Source: DASPMP01 sp035626995 (lineage in GTDB: Bacteria; Gemmatimonadota; Gemmatimonadetes; Gemmatimonadales; Gemmatimonadaceae). Taken from it: a stretch of 60,333 bases of DNA. The position numbers and the translations under genes were made by a program. Under the pieces are notes generated by a model. It made no database searches and was not told where the DNA came from. It worked only from the letters and a program-made list of their open reading frames with translations. This document shows positions 1-8,336 of this stretch, one piece after another. The number at the start of each line of letters is the position of its first letter. Position 1 is the first letter of the stretch. The stretch is taken from positions 1 to 60,333 of the forward strand of contig DASPMP010000276.1 of assembly GCA_035626995.1 (NCBI GenBank), read 5' to 3'.

Positions 1-2
1 GC

Positions 3-1874
3 TTCCAGGGTGCGCGCCGCAACGCACAGCGTCCGGCGCTCTGGATTCCGATGAGCGCGCGCGCCGAGCTCGCGCGCGTGTCGCCGCGGTGGATGGAGGA
101 CGAGGCGATCCTGGAGCTGGTGGGGCGTCTCGCGCCGACCGCGTCAGAGGCCCAGGCCTCGGCCGCCACACGCGACGTCGCGCTTCGCATGCTTCCCGAC
201 TCGGCGACGCGTGTTGGCCTTGCCCGGAACGCGCAGGTGCTGGACCTCGAGGGGATCCCGCCCGGTCCCCAATACTTCGAGCTCGTACTTACCATGACGG
301 GGATCAGCCTTATCGGCTTGCTGATCCTGCTGGTAACGTGCACCAACGTGAGCTCGCTGATGGTGGCTGCCGCCACCGGCCGACGTCACGAAATCGCGGT
401 ACGCCTGTCGCTCGGCGCGTCGCGCGGGCGGATCATCCGTCAGTTGCTCACGGAGACGACCCTGCTCACCATGGCCGGCGGAGTCCTCGGCATCGTGCTG
501 ACATGGTGGGGCTTCACCTGGCTTGACCGCACGCAAGCGGTGCAGGGGGTGGACGTACGCACCGACATTGGGACGCTTGGCTTCATGCTGCTCCTCGCGA
601 CCGGCACCGGAATTCTCTTTGGTCTGTCTCCCGCGCTGCACGCGACCGGCGGGCGGTTCGCTTCTGCGCTGCGGGATTCCGGCGCTGGCGCCACCAGGCG
701 CTCGCGGCTGCAGCGGGTGTTCGTCACCACGCAGATCGTGCTGTCGCAACCGCTGCTGGTAATGCTTGGTGTGATGCTGTCCATCGGCATCCAGGACTAC
801 CGGCCGATGCCACGCGCAGTGAGCGAACGATTGATTCGCGTCACCTTCCGCCCGCTGACGGAAACCGGCAGTCCGCGGCAACGAACGGACGCTGTCGAGA
901 CGCTCATCCCGCGGATCGCAGAACGGCCCGAGGTGGAGAGCGTGCTGCCGCAGTCGTGGGGATACGGGTTGCGGTACGTGAACGTGCCTCCGGCCCCCGG
1001 CTCCGCGCGTCCCGACTCGCTGATGTTGCTGCGGATGATGTCGGCGCATCCGAGCTCGTTCGCCCAGCTGAACACGAGAGTATTGCTCGGACGCGACGTC
1101 GCATTCACGGACACGAATGCCGCCGACCCGGCCGTGGTCATCGGCAGCCAGCTGGCGCGGAAGCTCTGGGGGGACGCCAATCCCCTCGGCCGTGTGCTCG
1201 TGTCCACGCGATCAGCGGGGCCGGAGAAGGACACCGTGCGCGCCGTGGTGGTCGGTGTGTTCGAACAGGCAGCGTCCGTCGGGGAAGACGACATGATCCG
1301 GGTGTACACGGCGCACAAGGCGGGATGGCGGCGTGACGGTCTTCTCATCCGGACGCACGCGCCCGCGGAGCCGTTCCTTCCGGAGCTCCGCCGATTCATC
1401 CGGGACGCGGCTCCCGGGCTGCCAGTGACGGAAATGGAAACCCAGCAGCAGCGGGATGACGCCGAGCGTGTCATCGCGCTCAAGATCTCGTTGCTGGCCG
1501 CCGCGGCTGCGGCGCTCGCCCTGCTGCTTGCGTCGCTGGGGCTGTACGGTGTCGTGTCGCTCGCGGTGCGACAGCGGACGCGCGAAGTGGGGATCCGGAT
1601 CGCGGTGGGTGCAACGCCGTCGCGCGTGGCGCGCATGTTCCTCGCGTCAGGGATGCGTCTCGGGGTCGTCGCACTGATGCTCGGGCTGCCCGTCTGTGTT
1701 CTCGGGCTGCACTTCGCGTTGTCGAGCCGTGCGCTGATTGCGCCGGAGCTCAATCCCTGGCTGATCGGAGCCGGCATCACGGCGATCCTGATGGCGGTGG
1801 TGGCCCTCGCGTCGTGGATTCCTGCACGGCGCGCGACGCTCGTGGATCCGGCGACGACGCTTCGCGTCGACTAG
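3..1874 (+). CDS. ADOP-type ABC transporter permease, N-terminus outside window
   Basis: Integral membrane permease of the MacB/FtsX-like ADOP (acidobacterial duplicated orphan permease) group. The frame is open to the left edge, so the start lies upstream; 623 codons plus the stop are visible. The visible part begins inside the first periplasmic MacB_PCD-like region. A first FtsX domain follows (membrane segments near nt 280-620, with the conserved RRHEIAVRLSLGASR cytoplasmic loop), then a second periplasmic domain. The second FtsX domain holds GLYGVVSLAVRQRTREVGIR, and the protein ends PARRATLVDPATTLRVD, the usual ADOP ending. No ATPase gene is adjacent. Family assignment is firm; the substrate cannot be read from the sequence. 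Confidence 0.9.
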   Translation, partial: FQGARRNAQRPALWIPMSARAELARVSPRWMEDEAILELVGRLAPTASEAQASAATRDVALRMLPDSATRVGLARNAQVLDLEGIPPGPQYFELVLTMTGISLIGLLILLVTCTNVSSLMVAAATGRRHEIAVRLSLGASRGRIIRQLLTETTLLTMAGGVLGIVLTWWGFTWLDRTQAVQGVDVRTDIGTLGFMLLLATGTGILFGLSPALHATGGRFASALRDSGAGATRRSRLQRVFVTTQIVLSQPLLVMLGVMLSIGIQDYRPMPRAVSERLIRVTFRPLTETGSPRQRTDAVETLIPRIAERPEVESVLPQSWGYGLRYVNVPPAPGSARPDSLMLLRMMSAHPSSFAQLNTRVLLGRDVAFTDTNAADPAVVIGSQLARKLWGDANPLGRVLVSTRSAGPEKDTVRAVVVGVFEQAASVGEDDMIRVYTAHKAGWRRDGLLIRTHAPAEPFLPELRRFIRDAAPGLPVTEMETQQQRDDAERVIALKISLLAAAAAALALLLASLGLYGVVSLAVRQRTREVGIRIAVGATPSRVARMFLASGMRLGVVALMLGLPVCVLGLHFALSSRALIAPELNPWLIGAGITAILMAVVALASWIPARRATLVDPATTLRVD

Positions 1875-1968
1875 CCTTTCGCGGCTGGGACGAGGCGCGA
1901 TCAGGTCGTGACGAATGGCGGTGTTTTCCAGTGACCGCCCCGGATGCAAAAAGGGTTATCCTGGCACG

Positions 1969-3168
1969 ATGATTCTTCGTCGCCGCGCGGCGTTTCTCCT
2001 CTGCCTCCTGTCGGGCTGTGCCGATTCCGGATCGCCTCGGGTCGGAACGCTGACGTTGACGTCGCGGAATCCCTTCTACGGCGTTGCCGGAGCTCCCGCA
2101 CCGGACTCCGTGGTTGCGCGTGTGGTCGATGAACGCGGCGAAGGCATCGCCAACCTTGTGGTGAACTTTGCGGTGCTCAGCGGGGGAGGAAGTTTCAGTC
2201 CTTCGTCCGGCATCTCCGACTCCCGCGGCTATGTCAGCGCCATCTGGACACTCGGCGGCTCGCAGGAACCGCAGGAAGGATCGGCAAGCATTGCAGGCGC
2301 GGGTGGCGGGGCTGGCAATTCAGACGCGATCCCGTTGACGCTGAGCCTGCACGCCATCCCGGTGCAGGTGTCTGTTGAGACAGGCCTCATGCTCGCGACA
2401 CTCTCCTGGTATCTGCCATTCGCGCGCAGGAATCTCGCGGAGAACCTTCCGAACAATCCGGCAATCGCGCAGCACATCGAGGCCAGGATGGAGCTGCTGG
2501 ATGTAACAGGGCTCGGCAGCGACATCGTCGGGGAGGGGCGCTACATCGAGAACGTTTTGCAGACAGCGACGCGGTCGATGCCCGTCGTCGCCATGTTTCC
2601 CATCGAGGCGATGCGCGCGGAAGCCCAACAGAGCATCGCCGTGATGGGCGCCGTCGTCCCCATCCTCGAAGGCTTTCTGGAGCCGTTTCCGACCGAACGC
2701 ATGCGTTTGTGGCATGGCTTCGTCATCGGTGCCACCGGCGGTGGAGGCGGGTTGAGCATGGAGGACCGGGCGTCCTGGGCGGCACGCGGTGTGGCATTGC
2801 CGTATGACGCCGTCATTGCCCATGAGATGGCGCACTCGTACGTCGCGAACGAAGTGCTAACCCAGTTCCTCGAGGTGTACGCCCACAACGTGCGCATCAC
2901 CGGTTCGACCGACATCGCCGACTGGACGTCGATGCGCGGGTACACCGGACCGCAGCCGAACAACACCGGCCTGCGAGCCTTGCTGGACATCTACACTCTC
3001 GTCGGCCTCGCAGCGATGTCAGACGCGTATAGGGCCATCCTGCCGCTGCATCCACCATATGGCGAGGTCCTTCCCACCGCCATACAGCAGGCATTCGTCA
3101 ACGCGGTGCCTCCGGAACATCGAACAGCAGTTGGGGCAAAGCTCGCGATGGTCGGGATCAATCCCTAG
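1969..3168 (+). CDS. Putative lipoprotein with Ig-like domain and HExxH zinc-peptidase motif
   Basis: A 399-residue protein. The chosen ATG gives a lipoprotein signal peptide with Cys17 in LLSGC; an upstream in-frame ATG at 1915 would bury it. Residues about 35-110 look like a bacterial Ig-like (Big_1-type) fold, with VDERGEGIANLVVNF and a glycine-rich turn. HEMAH at residues 285-289 matches the HExxH zinc-binding signature, and Glu302 or a nearby acid could be the third ligand. This suggests a cell-envelope metallopeptidase anchored by lipid. The spacing to the third ligand is not a clean match to a named peptidase family, so activity is inference. It stands alone, 94 bp after the ADOP gene and 125 bp before the LuxR regulator. 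Confidence 0.72.
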   Translation: MILRRRAAFLLCLLSGCADSGSPRVGTLTLTSRNPFYGVAGAPAPDSVVARVVDERGEGIANLVVNFAVLSGGGSFSPSSGISDSRGYVSAIWTLGGSQEPQEGSASIAGAGGGAGNSDAIPLTLSLHAIPVQVSVETGLMLATLSWYLPFARRNLAENLPNNPAIAQHIEARMELLDVTGLGSDIVGEGRYIENVLQTATRSMPVVAMFPIEAMRAEAQQSIAVMGAVVPILEGFLEPFPTERMRLWHGFVIGATGGGGGLSMEDRASWAARGVALPYDAVIAHEMAHSYVANEVLTQFLEVYAHNVRITGSTDIADWTSMRGYTGPQPNNTGLRALLDIYTLVGLAAMSDAYRAILPLHPPYGEVLPTAIQQAFVNAVPPEHRTAVGAKLAMVGINP

Positions 3169-3293
3169 GCGGTCAGTCGGACTTCCGGTCGGAACACGCC
3201 AATCGCGACCTCGATCAGCCCAGGCTCTTGTGGAAGCCCTCCCCAAGCTGCACCATTCGAGGGTAGCACCGTCCCTCCCGTCGCCGCAGCAGC

Positions 3294-6032
3294 ATGAGCC
3301 GAGCGCTAGCACTCGTCGAATCAGACGAGTCGCGAAAAAAAGAAAGCCCAGGTACAGCGCACCAACGGCAGCTCCTCGAGACGAAGCTCTATGCGCCGCG
3401 TCCACAGGCTGCGGTTGTCGCACGCCCACGGCTGATCGATGCCATCACCCAGGGGGTCGAGCGCAAGCTGACCGTGGTGGTTGCCCCCGCGGGATTCGGA
3501 AAAACCACGCTGCTCGCGGGATGGCTCGAGAAAGTCGAAGGGCGACCGGTCGGGTGGGTTTCGCTCGACGCCACCGAGAACGAGCCGACGCTCTTCTGGT
3601 CGTATGTCATCCGCGCCCTGCAGAGCATCCATCCCTCGGCGGGGACCCGGGCGATGCGCCAGGTGCAGTCGGTCGGACCCATCCAGCCGGTCCTGACGAC
3701 ATTGATCAACGATGTCGACGCGCTGGACGAAGAGGTCACTCTCGTGCTCGACGATTACCACGTCATCGACACGGCGGAGATACATACCGGGCTGACCTTC
3801 CTGCTCGACCACCTCCCACCGCGGATGCATGTGGTGATCGCCAGCCGCGCCGACCCGCCGCTGGCCCTCCCGCGGCTACGCGCCCGCGGAGAGCTCATGG
3901 AGCTGCGCGTCGCGGACCTCCGCTTCACCCACGACGAAGCCGGCGCGTTCCTCAACCAGGTGATGGGCCTCCGTCTGTCGCCTGCCGATACCACGAGCCT
4001 TGAGCGTCGCACCGAAGGATGGATCGCGGGGCTCAAGCTGGCCGCCATCTCAATGAAGGGGCGTGCCGACGTGCGCGGGTTCGTCGACGCCTTCTCCGGC
4101 GACAATCGATACATCGCGGACTATCTCGTCGAAGAAGTCCTGCGTTCGGAGGGGGAGCACGTCCGCCAGTTTCTTCTTGGCACTGCGATTCTCGACCGGT
4201 TGAGCGGACCGCTGTGCGACGCGGTCACGGCCGGCACCGGCACGCAGGCGTTGCTCGAGGACCTGGAGCGCCGCAACCTGTTTGTCGTGGCGCTCGACGA
4301 CCGGCGCGAGTGGTTCCGCTACCACCACCTGTTCGCCGACGTCCTCCAAAGACAGTCTGTCAATCGCGACGCTGACGCCGCGCGCACATACCATCAACGC
4401 GCGAGCGCATGGTACGAGACGCATGGTACGCGTGCCGACGCCGTTCGGCATGCGCTCGCCGCGCAGGATGTCGATCGCGCGGCGATCCTGCTCGAGAGCG
4501 AGTGGCCCGGCAATGACCGGAGCTACGAGTCGCGCAAGTGGCTCGATCGCGTGAAGTCGTTGCCCGCCGATGTCGTGCGCGTGCGCCCAAGGCTGAGCAT
4601 GGGATATGCCTGGGCCCTGCTGAACAGTGGGGAGCTGGAAGCCGCGGAGCCGAGACTCCAGGACGTGGAGCGGTGGCTGGGGTCCGCCACAGACGATGAC
4701 GCGACGCGGTCGCTGCGAAAGGAGCTGGCCTCAGCGCGTGTGTACCTCGCGCAGTCCCTGGGTGGAGTGCCGGGGACGCTGGAGCATGCGCAGAACGCCC
4801 TCGCGATGGTTCAGGAGACCGATGCGATCGGGCGCGCGACAGGCACCGCCCTCGTTGCGTTGGCGCTGTGGGGACGCGGAGAGCTCGAAGCCGCGCATCG
4901 CACCTTCAGCGAGAGTCTGGCGATGATGCGCGCATGCGGGCATGAGGTCGACGCCGTCCGCGGCATCTTCGTGCTGGGGGACATCCGCGTTTCGCAGGGA
5001 CGGCTGCGCGAGGCGGCAGGCATTTATGAAGACGGGCTGCGCGTCGCGGCCCAGGGGAAATTCGCGGCGCCTCCCGAGACGGATGAGCTGTACCTGGGGC
5101 TCAGCGAGGTGCATCGCGAATGGAACGACCTCGCGTCGGCAGAGCGCTACCTCGATCAGTTGACGCAGGCGACCCAACGATCGGCGCACAAGGGGAACCG
5201 GCTGCGCTGGTGCACGGCGATGGCTGCGGTCCGCATCGCCACAGGCGATTTCGCTGGTACTGTGCAGCTCCTGGCCGAGGCAGAGTCGGCGGAACGCCGC
5301 GATCCACTGCCGCGGCTGCGTCCCATACCGGCGATGCGGGCACGCGTCGCGTTGCGACAGGGACACCTCGACGCGGCGCGCGGATGGGCGCAGTCGGCCA
5401 AGTTGTCGGCGAGCGACGATCTCGCCTACCTGCGGGAGTTCGAGCACATCACTTTCGCGCGCGTACTGATGGCGAGTGGCGGTGCGGGGGTCGAGCAGCT
5501 GCTCGAGCGCCTGGCCGTTGCGGCACGCACCGGTGGCAGGATTGGGAGTCTCGTCGAGATCCTCGTCCTGCAATCTCTGGCTCAACAGGCCAAGGGTACC
5601 ACGCGCGTAGCGCTGGACGTCCTTTCGGAGGCATTGGCGCTGGCCGAACGAGAGCGATACCTGCGTGTCTTCCTGGACGAAGGGACCGCGATGCGCGACC
5701 TGCTGCGCCATGCTAGGGCCCGAGGTCTGGCGGGTGAGTACACGCGCACAGTGCTGGGCGCTTTCGACGCACCGCGCCAGGTCCTGGCTCCCGTGCCGGC
5801 CCCGGCGTCCCCTGGTGACAGCGGTGGCGGCGAAGCAATCCAGCCACTGACGACGCGGGAGCTGGAGATCCTGCGCCTGATTGCGGCGGGAATGCGCAAC
5901 CAGGAGATCGCCGACCATCTGGAGATCAGCTCCGCCACTGTAAAGCGGCACATCGCCAACGCGTACGGTAAGCTTGGGGCGGGGCACCGTACGGAAGCCC
6001 TGGCCACGGCGGCCAAGCTCAAGCTGCTCTAG
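3294..6032 (+). CDS. LuxR-family transcriptional regulator, MalT/LAL type
   Basis: A 912-residue large ATP-binding LuxR (LAL) regulator of the STAND class. The Walker A motif APAGFGKTT is at residues 64-72 and the Walker B-like VTLVLDDYHVID around 148-159. A winged-helix region follows, then a long helical TPR-like sensor region (about 390-790). The C-terminal GerE/LuxR helix-turn-helix is at about 852-912, with LTTRELEILRLIAAG and SATVKRHIANAYGKLG. By analogy with MalT it would bind an inducer and ATP, oligomerise and activate a promoter. The short downstream genes (6132-7917) are its nearest possible targets, but no operator was recognised. The ATG at 3294 has no strong Shine-Dalgarno. Confidence 0.93.
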   Translation: MSRALALVESDESRKKESPGTAHQRQLLETKLYAPRPQAAVVARPRLIDAITQGVERKLTVVVAPAGFGKTTLLAGWLEKVEGRPVGWVSLDATENEPTLFWSYVIRALQSIHPSAGTRAMRQVQSVGPIQPVLTTLINDVDALDEEVTLVLDDYHVIDTAEIHTGLTFLLDHLPPRMHVVIASRADPPLALPRLRARGELMELRVADLRFTHDEAGAFLNQVMGLRLSPADTTSLERRTEGWIAGLKLAAISMKGRADVRGFVDAFSGDNRYIADYLVEEVLRSEGEHVRQFLLGTAILDRLSGPLCDAVTAGTGTQALLEDLERRNLFVVALDDRREWFRYHHLFADVLQRQSVNRDADAARTYHQRASAWYETHGTRADAVRHALAAQDVDRAAILLESEWPGNDRSYESRKWLDRVKSLPADVVRVRPRLSMGYAWALLNSGELEAAEPRLQDVERWLGSATDDDATRSLRKELASARVYLAQSLGGVPGTLEHAQNALAMVQETDAIGRATGTALVALALWGRGELEAAHRTFSESLAMMRACGHEVDAVRGIFVLGDIRVSQGRLREAAGIYEDGLRVAAQGKFAAPPETDELYLGLSEVHREWNDLASAERYLDQLTQATQRSAHKGNRLRWCTAMAAVRIATGDFAGTVQLLAEAESAERRDPLPRLRPIPAMRARVALRQGHLDAARGWAQSAKLSASDDLAYLREFEHITFARVLMASGGAGVEQLLERLAVAARTGGRIGSLVEILVLQSLAQQAKGTTRVALDVLSEALALAERERYLRVFLDEGTAMRDLLRHARARGLAGEYTRTVLGAFDAPRQVLAPVPAPASPGDSGGGEAIQPLTTRELEILRLIAAGMRNQEIADHLEISSATVKRHIANAYGKLGAGHRTEALATAAKLKLL

Positions 6033-6131
6033 AACTGCACCCCCCGACTACACCCCCCTCTACACCTTTTGGCCGACGCGGGGGGAGGGGGCGTTCCGGA
6101 ATATTGGCATCACCTCTTACTGGAGATGTCA

Positions 6132-6734
6132 ATGCAGATCAGTTCCATCGCCCTCGCCGCAGCCATGAGCTGCTCCCTCGTTTCCACCCTGGCCGCCCAG
6201 GGCACCGAACCACAGCCAACGCCCGCACGGACGTCGAGCTGGGAGTTCGTGATCCCGAGCGGCACCCTGATCCCCACCGGCGCCCAGCGCGACGCCATCA
6301 AGCGCGGCAACATCAGCGCCGTCCAGCTGACCTACGTCGCGCGTCCCGCGATCGCCATTACCTCTACCTTCGGCTGGGCGCGCAGCCGGGACCTCGTGAT
6401 TGTCGACAGCCCGAAGCTCGATGTCTTCACATATGACGTGGGCGCCGAACTTCGCGCGCCGGGATGGATGAAGGGCAAGTCGATGACGTTCACGCCCTTC
6501 GCGGGTGCCGGCGCCGGTGGCCGCAGCTACAACCACCGCAAGCTGGACACGGACGCGACGCATCAGGTGGGCGCCTACGCCAGCGCTGGTGGCGAAGTGG
6601 GGTACCGCCGGATTCGGGTGCGTCTCGAAGCGCGCGACTATGTGACGGCGTTCAAGCCGCTCGCGGGCGCGGGTGATTCGCGGATGGGCAACGACGTCGT
6701 GGTGCTGGCCGGCCTGCGCTGGGTGGCACGCTGA
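6132..6734 (+). CDS. Small exported protein, probable outer-membrane beta-barrel
   Basis: A 200-residue protein with a clear signal peptide (about 22 residues, ending STLAAQG). The rest is short alternating strands with Gly and aromatic residues, typical of small outer-membrane barrels (OprF/OmpA-N-like); it ends VVLAGLRWVAR. Start choice: GGAG at 6122-6125 lies 6 nt before ATG 6132. The in-frame ATGs at 6126 and 6069 are poorer, since 6126 has no spacer. It follows the LuxR gene by 99 bp and is 2 bp from the next gene. No specific function is recognised. Confidence 0.78.
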   Translation: MQISSIALAAAMSCSLVSTLAAQGTEPQPTPARTSSWEFVIPSGTLIPTGAQRDAIKRGNISAVQLTYVARPAIAITSTFGWARSRDLVIVDSPKLDVFTYDVGAELRAPGWMKGKSMTFTPFAGAGAGGRSYNHRKLDTDATHQVGAYASAGGEVGYRRIRVRLEARDYVTAFKPLAGAGDSRMGNDVVVLAGLRWVAR

Positions 6735-6736
6735 CC

Positions 6737-7423
6737 ATGCCGGCGACGACGACCTCGCGCCGGTCGGATTGGCTCGTGCCGGCGCTGCTGATCCTGTTGG
6801 GGCTCGTGCCGGCGATCGCCGGCACGGCTCGGCTGGCCGAGCTCGCCAGTGACGCAGAAGCAACGGCAAAGAACGTTCGCTTCTTCGACCAGCCGATCCC
6901 GGTGGTGCTGCACATCCTGGTGGTGATCCCGTACTCGATGGTGGGTGCGCTGCAGTTCTCGCCGGGATTCCGTCGTCGCAACCGTCCATGGCACCGCGCG
7001 GCGGGACGCATCATCGGGATGATGGGAATCGCCGCGGCGCTCACGGGACTGTGGATGGCGCACTTCTACCCCTGGCCCGCGGGGGATGGGGTTGGTGTGT
7101 ACGTTGAGCGCCTGATCTTCGGGACGCTGATGCTCGCTTCGATGGTGCTCGGCCTCGACGCGGTCCGCCGTCGTGACTTCAAGGCGCACGGCGCGTGGAT
7201 GATCCGTGCCTACGCAATCGGCATGGGCGCGGGGACGCAGGTGCTCACGCACATTCCCTGGTTCATCTTCGTTGGCCCAACGGCCGGTGAAGGACCGCGG
7301 ACCGTAATGATGGGATTGGGGTGGGTGATCAACCTGCTGGTCGCCGAGTGGATCATCTGGAAAAGTGAGCGTCGTGCGGTGGCGGTTAAGGGGCTGCCAT
7401 CCCGGGAACGCGTCGCGGCGTGA
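6737..7423 (+). CDS. DUF2306 family membrane protein
   Basis: A 228-residue polytopic inner-membrane protein with about six hydrophobic segments. The pattern (HILVVIPYSMVGALQFSPGF, PWHRAAGRIIG, and a late VINLLVAEWIIW helix) fits the DUF2306 family. The function of that family is unknown. Paired histidines near segment ends (PVVLHILVV, PWHRAAG, HIPWFIF) could bind heme or metal; that is inference. It starts 2 bp after the preceding stop and overlaps the next gene by 4 bp (GTGA), so it belongs to a short operon. Confidence 0.87.
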   Translation: MPATTTSRRSDWLVPALLILLGLVPAIAGTARLAELASDAEATAKNVRFFDQPIPVVLHILVVIPYSMVGALQFSPGFRRRNRPWHRAAGRIIGMMGIAAALTGLWMAHFYPWPAGDGVGVYVERLIFGTLMLASMVLGLDAVRRRDFKAHGAWMIRAYAIGMGAGTQVLTHIPWFIFVGPTAGEGPRTVMMGLGWVINLLVAEWIIWKSERRAVAVKGLPSRERVAA

Positions 7424-7917
7424 GCGTCGAGACCTGGCTGCCCGCAATGGCGATCGGTATGGGAGGCACCCTCACCATCGATCTCTGGGCACTGCTGTTG
7501 CGCCGCGTCTTTGGCGTGAAGTCGCTCGACTACTGCCTGTTGGGACGATGGATGCTGCACATGTCTGAAGGAACGTTCAGGCATACGAACATCGGAACCG
7601 CCACGCCGAAGCGATACGAATGCCCAATGGGATGGATGGTGCACTATTCCATCGGCGCTGCATTCGCCCTGGCGTTCGTGTGGATCGTGGGGACCGGATG
7701 GCTCGTCCAGCCAGCGCTTCTGCCGGCACTGGCATTCGGAGTGGTCACGGTGCTCGTACCGTTTTTCGTGATGCAGCCGGCGCTCGGACTTGGGATCGCG
7801 TCATCGAGGGCGCCGCACCCATGGGGCGCGAGACTCAGGAGCCTCGCAACGCATGCGGTGTTCGGCCTAGGGCTCTGGATGTGGGCGCTCATTCTCTGGA
7901 ACGCCGGATACAACTGA
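7420..7917 (+). CDS. DUF2938 family membrane protein
   Basis: A 165-residue membrane protein with four to five hydrophobic segments, fitting the DUF2938 family (early GMGGTLTIDLWALLL, central HYSIGAAFALAFVW, ending LGLWMWALILWNAGYN). Its GTG start is embedded in the stop of the DUF2306 gene, which suggests translational coupling. Function unknown. DUF2306 and DUF2938 side by side suggest two parts of one membrane activity, but the sequence names no substrate. Confidence 0.87.
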   Translation: MSVETWLPAMAIGMGGTLTIDLWALLLRRVFGVKSLDYCLLGRWMLHMSEGTFRHTNIGTATPKRYECPMGWMVHYSIGAAFALAFVWIVGTGWLVQPALLPALAFGVVTVLVPFFVMQPALGLGIASSRAPHPWGARLRSLATHAVFGLGLWMWALILWNAGYN

Positions 7918-7936
7918 TCAGGAATGGACCGTCCTC

Positions 7937-7970
7937 TTGACAATCATGTGGAGACCGCCGTACTCTCCAC
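7937..7970 (+). promoter_or_regulatory. Candidate promoter and PadR operator (inverted repeat)
   Basis: TTGACA at 7937-7942 looks like a -35 box, with TACTCT at 7961-7966 as a weak -10 (18 bp spacer). Overlapping it is a perfect inverted repeat, GTGGAGA (7948-7954) and TCTCCAC (7964-7970), 9 nt apart. Its position across the promoter of a padR gene fits autorepression, which is common in that family. Seen directly: the dyad and the -35-like hexamer. Inferred: PadR binding. Confidence 0.5.
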
Positions 7971-7996
7971 TTGACCATCAACAGGAAGCGGCGAGG

Positions 7997-8332
7997 GTGG
8001 ACGACCAGAGCACGGATGTGGTACCTGGCACGCTCGACATGCTCATCCTCAAGACGCTGAGCCTCGCCCCGATGCACGGCTTTGGCATCGCGCGACGCGT
8101 CGAGCAGATCTCCCGCGACGTCTTCAAGGTGAATCCGGGGTCGCTCCTCGTCGCGCTGCAGCGTCTCGAGCGCGCCGGCCTGCTCGACGCGGAGTGGCGC
8201 GAGACGGAGAACGGCAGGCGCGGGCGGTTCTATTCCCTCACGCGCGCGGGCCGCAAGCAGCTGCAGGTGGAGACGGCGGCGTGGGACCGGCGCGTCACCG
8301 CGATCAACCGCCTGCTGCGCGCGGAGGGGTAG
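7997..8332 (+). CDS. PadR-family transcriptional regulator
   Basis: About 111 residues. A winged-helix PadR protein: GTLDMLILKTLSLAPMHGFG at the N-terminus, VNPGSLLVALQRLERAGLL as recognition helix region, then the wing around GRFYSLTRAGRKQL. The GTG at 7997 is preferred (purine-rich AGGAAG and GAGG upstream). A TTG at 7937 would put the promoter-like TTGACA inside the gene. It is followed after 4 bp by an ADOP permease, the usual pairing, so it probably controls that permease and itself through the inverted repeat at 7948-7970. Confidence 0.9.
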   Translation: MDDQSTDVVPGTLDMLILKTLSLAPMHGFGIARRVEQISRDVFKVNPGSLLVALQRLERAGLLDAEWRETENGRRGRFYSLTRAGRKQLQVETAAWDRRVTAINRLLRAEG

Positions 8333-8336
8333 AGGC

